Assembly: GCA_020736575.1 (NCBI GenBank)
Contig: JAGPYM010000059.1
Location: forward strand, 1-64,000
Length of the DNA stretch: 64,000 bases
DNA from: Thelonectria olida
Taxonomy: Eukaryota > Ascomycota > Sordariomycetes > Hypocreales > Nectriaceae
Reading direction: 5' to 3'
Position 1 is the stretch's first letter. Each line of letters starts with the position of its first letter. Below, one piece after another: positions 1-9,886 of this stretch. Below the pieces are notes generated by a model. It searched no databases. It worked only from the letters and a program-made list of their open reading frames with translations, and was not told the DNA's origin. The translations under genes were made by a program, and so were the position numbers.

Positions 1-2300
1 CTTTTAATATAATATTACTATATAAAAGATATTAATATAAGTTTTAATAGCCTTATAAAGCTAAAAATAATTTATTATAATAAATAGTTTATTATCTGCC
101 TTATTAATTATAATAACTATTACTAGAAATTAGCTATTTTTAATAAAGCAATTAGTTATTTATTTTATTATAATAGCCTTCCTTTTAATCTAAATAAATA
201 ATTAAAATATATAGCTTATATATTTTATTAGGTGCTTATTTTAATAGGTCTTCTTTATAATTTTACTATATTTTACCCTTCTATTTATATTTAAAAAGAT
301 AGTTAGACTTATAATTATATTATTATAACTTGCATTTTTTTAAACTTATAAATACTAGTAGGGGCTAGCTAAGTAAACCTTACTTACTTCTATTAGCCTA
401 ATATTTTATTTATTAAAATAAGTACTATTTAATCCTCTAATATAAACTAACTAAGTTCTTATTATTTTAATAAGACTAATATTTCGCCTATTAAATTAAA
501 TAGTTAGTACTCTTTTAAGGACTTAAATAAGGGAAATAATTAAATAAAGTAGTTTTTTATAATACTAGCCTTAAAGAGATTAATATTAAAAATCTTCTTA
601 TTTATAATAGTAAAAACTTTAATAACTACTTAATAACTTTAAAATAATATAATATAAATAAGTTAATCTTGCCTATTTACTTATAAGAGCTACTTTAAAC
701 TGCACTTAATATAGTAGATTTTAAATAATTAACTAGTCTAGTTTTCTATTATAAACTATAGAATAAGCAGCAAGTTATTACTAAGTTTAGAAAATATAAA
801 ATATATTAAAACCCCTAGCCTATTAATAATACTCTTAAAGTCATATACTAGCTTTTTAATAGCAGCTACTACTTGGTTAAAACTAGTATATTTTAAATAA
901 GACTTTAATATTATTACTTATTCACTTTTATTTAAAAAGCCTAAATACCCTTATTATTTTACTTTACTTAAGACTTTAATACTAAGACCCTAATAATAAG
1001 TAAAAGGCTTTATTTTTATAAATAGCTAAAATACCTTTTAAGTCTTTAAAAAAGAAGGCTAAAAAGGCTATTAAGTGTGCAAGTTATTATATTATAAGCT
1101 AAATATCTACTTCTAATTAATAACTTAATTAATAAAAAGCTTACTATATTAAACTTACTAGATAGTATTATAAGTTTTTTAAACTATTTAGAAAGTTTAA
1201 TATAGCTAAAATATTTATAAAACTATTTTAAATATTAAATTAATATAAGTACCTAACTAACTTATATAAGCAATTAATTATATTAGAATATATATACTTT
1301 TATTTCTAATAGGCTTATTTCTAATATTAATAGCTAAAAATTACTACTACTTTTAATTAGTACTTTTACCTTTTAATTTAATTAATATTATAAGCTAAAT
1401 ATTATATTAAATAGAATTAATAACAAATTAAAGCTATTAAATATAGTACTTATATTATAGCTCTAGTACTTATTCCTCCTTAAGAAAAATTATCTCCTAT
1501 ATTTAATCCTACTCCCTAAAGCTAATCTTCCTTTTAACTTCTAATAGATACTTATTACCTATTTAATTTAATAATTTACTTATTCCTTTTAACCTTAGCT
1601 CTTAACTAAAGAGCCCCTCTCTTATACTTATAAAAATTAAATAGATTCTCTACCTACTATATAAGATAAGCCCCTAGCTTATTAGAGTCTTTTTAAGAAA
1701 TACTTTTAATTTTAGTCTTATTTGCCTATTATCCTTTAAGCTAATAAGCTAGTACTTTTGCCGCTTTAGCTTTTATAACTTTTAAGTTTACTATTTTAAT
1801 TTTATACTACTTTATTATAATTACCCTATTAATTATTTAAAATATAAGTATTTATTATTAAAATTTATTATAAGATTAATTACTTTTAAATAATTTAAAT
1901 CCCTTATACTTATAGCTATTTAGCTAGATACCCCTACTACTAATTTTAAAAATAGAAAGGTAAATAAGAGTAATAAAAGTAATAAAAGAGATAAAAGTAA
2001 TAAAAGTAAGGAGGATAATAATAATAATAGTAATAATTAATATTATTATATTTAGTTATTAATAGTAATATTTATATTTAAATAGATAGAATTAAAAATA
2101 TTTAAATAGATAGAATTAAAAATATTTAAATAGATTAATTAAATTTATATTTTACTATTTAAATTTTCTTTATTTTTCTTTTTATATATTAGCTTTTTAC
2201 CTCTTATTATTACTAGTTTTTATTATTAAGCTTATATTATAATAGTATTTTATATAGCTTTTAGAATCTTAAGAGTAAAAGTTAGCTTATATAAGGAGGT

Positions 2301-2701
2301 TTATAGTAGTAATAGTAATTATTAGTAGAGAATATAATAATTAAAATAGAGGATTTTTATTAGAAGTTAATAAAAATTAGGTGGTTTAAGCTTCTTATTA
2401 AATTAAGCTATATAAATTTAAAAGGGAAGGCTAGAAACCTTTAAAATAGATATTATACCTTTTTTATAAATTTTATTAAGTTTTACCTAAGTTTTTATAA
2501 TTTATTTTAATATTTCTAACTTACTCCTTTTTAATTAGTTAGTTTACTTATTTTTTATTTTATTTCTTATTTATAATTATAACTAATTATAAATAAAAGT
2601 TAATTTTCCTTTAGGTCTCTATTACTCTATTTTTTATATATTTACTTTTTATAGTTACTTCTATTAGGGGGTTGGATTGTATTATTACTCTTACTATTAA
2701 A
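2301..2701 (-). repeat. LTR (3' LTR of the minus-strand Gypsy relic)
   Basis: Aligns by eye along its full length with 6059-6461. Shared landmarks are TTATAGTAGTA at the start, GAGGATTTTTATTAGAAGTTA, AAAAGGGAAGGCTA, and ATTATTACTCTTACTATTAA at the end. Differences are mostly C/T and G/A. A target-site duplication could not be fixed because the flanks are also mutated. Confidence 0.8.
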
Positions 2702-4862
2702 ATATTTCCTTTTAAGAAAGTTAGTCTTTTTAACCTTTTCTAATTATAGTATTTTTTATATATTTTTTAAATAAAAGAAAGTTTTATATATATTTTTTTA
2801 TATAAATTCTTAAGTTAATTTATTATAAGAATAGCTACTAGTATAAGTAGTTTGTTTTTTAAATTTTTATAAGTATTAGGGGTATATTTAAAATTTATAT
2901 AACTTGGTATAATTTTAATACTTTTATTAGTAGTTATATTATAAGCTAGTTATACTATTAGTAGTTTTTTAACCTAATTATTTTAAATATAGTTAATATA
3001 ATAATAAAGGTAGGTTTTTAAAACTTAATTTATTTATTTAATTTATCTATTAACTTATAGTTTTTAAGCTATAGTTAGCTGATAATTTAGTTTGATTTTT
3101 ATTATAAAGTATTATTAAAAGTTTAAAAACAAGGGTAGTCCTCTATTTAAAATAATTATATTAAATAGTTTATATATACTAATAATATTTTATAAAAAAA
3201 TGTAAGAAAATTCTTTTATATTAGTTGCTTTTTAATATAAAATAAAATAAAAAAATTTAATAAGTCTATTAATAATAACTAGAATGCTATTATAAGCTAT
3301 ACTTATAATAGTGTCTAATAATAGGAGCAATTTTATAATAAAGTTTATAATAATTAAATCCTATAATTGTTTTATAATTAGTATAAGTTATAATTATTTA
3401 TAAGGTTTATATTATTTTACTTTTATTTTATTATAAGTAAGGTACTATTTAATAATCTTTTTAACTGTTTTTCTAACTTTAGGAAATAAAAATGTTATTT
3501 TTAACTTATTTACGTGTTTTATTAATTTCTTAGTATTTATAAAGTAAGTATTTATAGATTTCTTATATAGAGTCCTCTTATAAGTATTTTAATACTTATT
3601 ATTTATCTGTTTTTTTATTATTTAAACGCTATTTATTATATTTTAAAATCTATTTAAATAGTAAGTTTCCCTATTTTATTATATATATTATTATAAAAAT
3701 CTTACTATAATCCTACTAGTATTTACTATAATTATTTAATATATAGTTAACTAGTTTATAAAATCCTTTTATATTATAAATTTATTATATATTTTCTATT
3801 TGCTTATAAAGGTTTCTATTATAATTAAGCTAATAGTAGTAGTTAATAATTTCATTTTATAAGTCTTTAAGGATAATAATTTTATTATTTATATTTTTTT
3901 AAATAGTTTATATTAGGGTATTACCTATTATATAGCTTTAATCTTTAAGTAAAATTAAAAGCTTAAAATACTTTTTAAATAGCTTATTATATTTTTAAGT
4001 AGTTATAATATACTTCTATTTTAAATATCCTTTAAGTATAAGAGTTAATAGCTATTCTTTTATTTTAATTTTACTTATATTAAAATCTAGCTATTAGCTA
4101 ATAGTATTAGCTTTACTATTTTCTAATCCTCTTTTATATTTAATAATATAATTAAATTCTAATAGATATTTAGTATATTTAAACTATTATTTATTAAGTT
4201 ATTATATAATAGTAAAGTAAGAAATATTCTTATAATTTATATAAATTATAACCTAATAGTAGCTTTTAAAAAGGTACTATTTAAACTTTTTAAAAGTATT
4301 AATAATTATAAGGAACTTTTTATTATATATAAAGTAGTTAAGTTCTATTTTATATAACTTATAAAAGTAAAATATAATAGGGTATAATTTTCTATTATTA
4401 TTATATTATCCAATTTAGGCTCTTAAAGTAAAATTTAAAAAGTCTATTTCTAATTTAATAGGTTATATAAGGTTAAATATTTTAAATATTAGTTTACTAA
4501 AAATAAGGTTTTTAATCTTATTAAAGGCTTACTAGATATTAGATTTTTAAATAAATAGTTAATCCTTTTTTATTAATTTAATAAATAGTATAACTAATTT
4601 CTTAAATCTTTAAGGAACTTATAATAGTAGTTTATAAATCTTAAAAAGGCTTATACTTTTTAATTAACTCTAGTTTCTTTTAGTTTTTAATAGTTAAAAG
4701 TTTTTTTAAGTCTATTTATATTTTATTATAAAAGATAATATATTTTAAAAATTCTACTTTTAAAATGTAAAAATAACTTTTCTTTAATTTAACTAGCAGT
4801 TTTATATTTTTAAGGGCTTATAGTACCTTATAAATATATTTTATATATTTCTTTTCTATTTT

Positions 4863-4898
4863 TAAAAAAATAAGAATATTATTTAAATAGTATATTAT
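4863..4898 (-). other. Decayed reverse-transcriptase active-site motif
   Basis: Minus-strand frame reads IIYYLNNILIFL. It corresponds to the conserved Gypsy RT box with the two metal-binding aspartates replaced by asparagine (GAY to AAY), which is a direct G-to-A footprint. Confidence 0.8.
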
Positions 4899-6058
4899 AA
4901 ATATATTTAAGTATTTTTATAATATATTATTAATTATTTATTAAAATATTATTAAAATATTAATAAGTTTAAAAAGTATAATAAGATATTTATAAAGTTT
5001 AAATTTTATTTTAAAAGTAGTTTTCTATTTATATTCTTTTTTAATATAAAGAAAATTATAAGCTCCCTTAAGATTTAATATAGTAAAGTATTTTATTTTA
5101 TAAAGTTAGTCCTTTAGTTTATTAATTAAAAGTAAGGGTATATAATCCTTAATAGTAATATTATTAAGCTTATAGTAATTTATAATAAGTTAGAGCTTTC
5201 TATTCTTTTTTAAAACAAATATAACTAAATAGCTTGCTTTTAATTTAAAAATCCTAATATATCTTTTTTTTAATATTTCTTTAAAGTAATCTTTAAGCTT
5301 ATACAATTATGCTTTATTAAAATTATAAGTAGGATGGAATATAATTAATATTTCACTTTTAAGCTAAATTTTATAATTCTATTAAAAGTTCTCTAGTAGT
5401 TCTATTTCTAATTTTTTAGTAAATAGTTTCTTATATACTTTATATTATACTAGTATGTTTTTAAATCTATTATTTAATATTACTTACTATTTTTTAAAAT
5501 GTTTATTTATTTAAGTAAATATTTTCCTAAGGAATGCAATTATTTATAATTATTATTACACTTGCCTGTTTTTTATTTATATTATATTCCCTTTAAAAGT
5601 GTTAATTTTATAAGTTAAGGAGTGTTTTTATTATTATTTTACTATACTTTTTTATTCTTTTTAATAGAAGTTTAAAATCTCTTATTCTTTATTAAATTAT
5701 TATTTATATTACTAGGTATCTTATTTTAAAAGGTTTATATCTAGCTAATATACTAGCTAATATAAAAGTTAAATTAGTATAATTATAAATAACTTAAAAG
5801 TAAGTTATAACTTTCTAACAATATTATATTAAAACTAATTTTTTAGTTCTTTTTTCTAATAAATACTTTAAAATAATTAATCTTTTTAATAATTATTCTA
5901 TTTTTATAATTAAATAGGGTTTTTTTAATATTATATATTAGGTAGAATTTATCTTTTTCCTTTTATAGCAACTAGAAATTATTTACTACTTTTAAATTAA
6001 TAGTATTTATTTTAACTTTACTATTTATTATAATATATAATTATTTTCCTTTAACTTA

Positions 6059-6461
6059 TTATAGTAGTAGTAGCGGGTTATTAATAGAGAATATAATAAT
6101 AAAAACAGAGGATTTTTATTAGAAGTTAATAAGAATTAAATAGTTTAAGTTTCTTATTAAATTAAATTATATAAATTTAAAAGGGAAGGCTAAAAACTTT
6201 TAAAAATAAATATTATACCTTCTTTATAGTTTTTATTAAGTTTTTACTTAAGTTTTTATAATTTATTTTAATATTTTTAACTTATTTCTTTCTAATTATT
6301 TAATTTACCTATTTCTTATTTTACCTCTTATTTATAATTATAACTAATTGCAAATAAGAGTTAATTTTCTTTTAGGTTTCTATTACTATATCTTTTATAT
6401 ATTTACCTTTTATAATTACTTTTATTAGAAGTTAAGTTATATTATTACTCTTACTATTAAA
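6059..6461 (-). repeat. LTR (5' LTR of the minus-strand Gypsy relic)
   Basis: Partner of the repeat at 2301-2701. Similarity begins at TTATAGTAGTAGTAG and ends at CTTACTATTAAA. Because the RT motif lies on the minus strand, this right-hand copy is the 5' LTR. Confidence 0.8.
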
Positions 6462-6983
6462 TTAGAAATTATATTAGGGATTAATATACTATTAAGCTAT
6501 TAAATTAGCTTAATAGTAATACTTTTAAACTATTAAAACAAACTAGCTATAAAAGAATAAAAGAGAGAAGGAGTAAAAAATAAAAAAATAGGAATTTAGC
6601 TAGGCATCTAGTTAATTTTAAACTTTCCTACTTTTTACCTAATATTTTTACTATTATATAATAATTTCTAGTTAAACTATTTAATTAGAAAAAAAAAAAA
6701 AGAAAGCTATTATTAAATAAGTAAGTTTTATTTTATATTACTAATACTTTAAAATTTTATATTATAAACCTTATAAAATAGATATTCTATTTATAATAGT
6801 ATTTAAACCTTAAGTAAATATTTTACTACTTAAGGTACTCTTAATATAAAGGAGCCTAGACTTAAATATGCCTATTAATAAGATAATATTATTAAAAAAT
6901 TAAATAGTTCTTAAAGTTTAAAACACTTAATAGTAAAAGGGATTAAATAGAAGCTAGTATTTTAATTATAATTAAAATAAATA

Positions 6984-7030
6984 ACGTACATGATAAGCGA
7001 GTCGGAAATACAAGCGAGTCGGAAAAAAAT
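6984..7030 (+). repeat. Left TIR of pogo element with internal duplication
   Basis: Contains the 11-mer AAGCGAGTCGG twice, separated by 6 bp. The right TIR (8790-8836) has the equivalent arrangement with a different core (AAGCGTGCGTCGC twice). Such doubled subterminal motifs are usually transposase binding sites; that role is inferred. Confidence 0.8.
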
Positions 7031-7081
7031 CCCCCAACCACCTTCATTTTCCTTTAATCAATTATTTCTCAACCACCAAGT

Positions 7082-8718
7082 ATGCCACAGTTAAGCAAAG
7101 AGAAAAATATTATCCTCGCCCTTCAGGCTCTTCGAAACGACCCAAAATTACGCATCTATCCCGCTGCAAGGATATATAAAGTCCCGCCTAGCACCCTCTA
7201 TGATCGATATTATGGCAAACCTTCTCGAGGCGATATTATCCCGAATTCACGCAAACTATCCGATCTAGAGGAACAGATCATTATTGAATATATTATCGAC
7301 CTAGACTCTCGAGGGTTTCCCCCTCGGCTTCGTGGTGTGGAAGAAATGGCCAACCGACTGCTCGCCGACCGCGACGCGTCACCCGTCGGCAAGCGCTGGG
7401 CTTCCAACTTCGTCAGGCGACAACCAGACCTAAAGACGCGTTTTAATCGTAGATACGATTATCAGAGGGCTAAATGCGAAGATCCGGCCATTATTCGCCA
7501 TTGGTTCAGGCTCGTGGAGAACACAATCGCGAAATACGGTATCAACCTAGCTGACATCTACAACTTTGACGAGACTGGCTTTATGATGGGCATCATTGCA
7601 AGCGGAATGGTTGTCACGGGCGCAGAAAGACGTGGAAAGGCGAAATCAGTGCAGCCTGGAAACCGGGAATGGGTTACGGCCATTCAGGCGATCAATGCCG
7701 AAGGCTGGGTGATCGCGCCGTTCATCGTGGTTGCGGGCCAATATCACCTCGCTAATTGGTACCAAGAAAGCAACCTCCCGGACGATTGGGCTATTGCGAC
7801 GACTCATAATGGCTGGACCGACAATGATACAGGTCTTGAGTGGCTAAACACTTCGATCACACACCAAGGCCCGATCAACCGGTCGCTATCGTCTTCTGAT
7901 CCTCGATGGGCATGACAGCCACCACTCGGTCGACTTTGAGAAATATTGCGAAGGAACACATCATCACGCTTGTATGCCGCTCATTCGTCTCATCTACTCA
8001 GCCTCTTGACGTCGGGTGCTTTGGGTCCGCTCAAAAAAGCATACGGTCGAGAAATCGAGCATCTGATCAGTGCTCGATAACCCATGTTTCAAAGGCCGAG
8101 TTTCTCCTAGCCTTTTATGCCGCCCATAAAGCCGCCATGATAAAGAGTAATATTGAGGGAGGTTTTCGAGGGGCCGGACTTGTTCCTTTGGACCCAGAAA
8201 ATGTCATATCAAAGCTTGATGTGCAGCTACGGACTCCAACACCGGTTGAGGAGGACGTTAGCCTCCCTGACCTTTGGGTCTCAAAGACCCCAAAGACTGT
8301 GCTTGAAGCCAGCTCGCAGTCTGAATACCTCAAAAGACGAGTTAGAAGGCATCAAAGCAGCTCTCCGGCATCTATTATTGTGGCGCTCGAGTCATTTTCC
8401 AAGGGAACAAAGGCAATAATGCATCAGATGGCATTATTGAAGTCTGAGAACCAGATCCTTCGACAGGCAAATGAGACGCTCAGTAAACGGCGCAGAGTTA
8501 AAAAAACCCGCCTTCGTAAAGGAGGGAAGATGACTCTAGATGAGGGAAGGGATAAAATTGATCAGAAGGACATTGATGCGCAGATAGTGGCCGAATCGTC
8601 GAGAAGTGGTGGTCAAGGAAGGTCGGCGCCGCCAAGGGAAAGGCGCTGTGGAACATGTGGTAAGGCCGGTCATAACTCAAGAACCTGTCAGGTTGTAATT
8701 GAGACATCTGGAGAATAG
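7082..8718 (+). pseudogene. pogo/Fot1-type transposase, frameshifted
   Basis: The first 277 codons carry an N-terminal helix-turn-helix (Psq/CENP-B-like), the CENPB DNA-binding segment (about residues 50-125) and the first catalytic Asp in Y-N-F-D-E-T-G-F. Just past 7890 the second catalytic block, L-D-G-H-D-S-H-H, is read only in the next frame. The third, Q-P-L-D-V-G-C-F, lies in yet another frame (ORF 7906-8718). At least three or four small indels (about 7890, 7950, 8020, 8075) therefore scatter one original protein of roughly 540 residues over three frames. The C-terminus ends in a CCHC knuckle, C-G-T-C-G-K-A-G-H-N-S-R-T-C, common in Fot1-like transposases. All three catalytic Asp codons survive, so decay was by frameshift and not by RIP. 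Confidence 0.88.
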
Positions 8719-8838
8719 TATAGCGATTAGTTTTAATTAATTAAATATTGTGTTATGTTTTTATTTAAGTTCTTGTGTTGAAGGTTGTGAAAAGTGCGAC
8801 GCACGCTTGGATGCGACGCACGCTTATCAAGTACGTTA

Positions 8839-9886
8839 GTTATAGTAGTGATTTGCATTGCAAATGGTCTCGCACAAGTACATAGTCGTACCTCTACGGT
8901 GACCTACCGATGCACCCTACCAACCCTGCATAGATTTTCAGTACGTAGTTGGAGGCCTGCGAACAGACATCACTCTTGCGTAAATCCATCGTCTTGTTAT
9001 CTTGTCGCGTAGCTTCACCAAATTCGAGGCCTCGGAGATACAGTAGTTGTGCTCCGAACTTGTCTTGCCTCTTGTCTTGCCTCTTGTCGTGCCTTTTGTT
9101 AATTGTGTGATAAAGTAAGTACTGATATTCAATAAAGTAGATAGATAACTAGAGTATGTTCGGTAGACTTTTTGACAGGACATCGTCGGCCGCTGTGCAC
9201 ACCTCCGACCTGTTCACATTACTTCCTAACTCCAGTTGACGTATACCTGGAGCTGTTGTATCGTATAAAAAGGAAGGAATTCGTAGTTAAGATAGTTGAC
9301 ATGCCATTCCTGCCACACAAACAAGAGAATAGTTGTAGAGTCCAATTGCTGCACCCAAAGTTGAGAAAGAGAGAGAAGCATAAACAAACAAGAACTGAAG
9401 GAAAGAAACCCCAAATAATGTCCGCTCATCCATCATCGTTTTCGTTTATATCTCCTAAGACCATCCAACTCGGCCGAGTGCAACAAAGGTCGCCAGTACT
9501 CATTTCGCCCAGGCGCCAAAGAGAAACCATAACAATACCATAGGGAGAAACCCCATCTTGGCAAGCATGAAACAAAAGAAGTAAACCAATGCGTCATTCC
9601 CTTGGGTATTGAAGCGAACCAGCAGCAGTAGTAGTAGTGCTGAATGAAACCGAGCCAAATCCTCGCCCTCAACAAGCGCTCGTAGAGAGCTGTGGTATCT
9701 GTTTCCTGAAAGAAAATCGTCGTGAAACGCCCCAATACAAACAATTCCATCTTCGTATGCGTCACCATGAGCCCACCCTGGTAACAGGGATGGCTAGTCA
9801 ACACAATACATGTCCCAGTCTACATCTCGGTGCTCGTCTGCCGCAATCCCATCCCTCACCAAGGAAATAAGAGAGGGGAAAAAAGA
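8839..9886. other. Intergenic; no gene recognised
   Basis: Normal base composition with only short overlapping ORFs and no recognisable domain. It contains three tandem copies of a 12-mer CTTGTCTTGCCT (9059-9094, third copy one mismatch). Confidence 0.6.

Larger units (their letters stand above)
2301..6461 (-). mobile_element. RIP-inactivated Ty3/Gypsy LTR retrotransposon
   Basis: Two direct repeats of about 400 bp bound an internal region of about 3.36 kb, together about 4.16 kb. On the minus strand at 4898-4863 the translation reads I-I-Y-Y-L-N-N-I-L-I-F. This is the Ty3/Gypsy reverse-transcriptase catalytic motif (Y-x-D-D-I-L-I-F) with both catalytic Asp codons changed to Asn by G-to-A transitions. 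The sequence just upstream on the same strand keeps the spacing of the preceding Y-x-Y-L...F-x-L-x-N block, interrupted by stops. Order and orientation fit gag/protease to the right of RT and RNase H/integrase to the left. The element is short for Gypsy, so gag may be partly missing. It cannot encode protein. Confidence 0.85.
1..6983. repeat. RIP-degraded AT-rich island
   Basis: This tract is overwhelmingly A and T, with TA steps everywhere and almost no CA, TG or CG dinucleotides. The remaining C and G sit mainly in CT, CC, AG, GG and GC contexts. That is the pattern expected when CpA has been converted to TpA on both strands by fungal repeat-induced point mutation. No open reading frame of useful length survives. 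A decayed Gypsy element occupies about 2301-6461. Bases 1-2300 and 6462-6983 are equally mutated but I could not assign them to a family. The tract ends abruptly at the next transposon's terminal repeat. Confidence 0.9.
6984..8836 (+). mobile_element. pogo/Fot1-like Tc1-mariner element
   Basis: A 1853 bp element flanked by TA on both sides (6982-6983 and 8837-8838). Its imperfect terminal inverted repeats begin ACGTACATGATAAGCG on the left and, read on the opposite strand, ACGTACTTGATAAGCG on the right. Length, TA target and a DDE_1-type transposase are those of the Fot1/Pot2 group of fungal pogo elements. Base composition is normal and no RIP is evident, in sharp contrast with the left flank. 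The transposase frame is broken by small indels, so the copy is non-autonomous. Confidence 0.88.

Noticed and set aside
1..2300. Second identifiable retrotransposon left of the Gypsy relic
   Set aside because: Equally RIP-mutated, but I could not find a motif or paired terminal repeats to support a family call.
7906..8718. Separate gene downstream of the first pogo ORF
   Set aside because: It contains the third catalytic Asp block and the zinc knuckle of the same transposase; the apparent start is an artefact of a frameshift.
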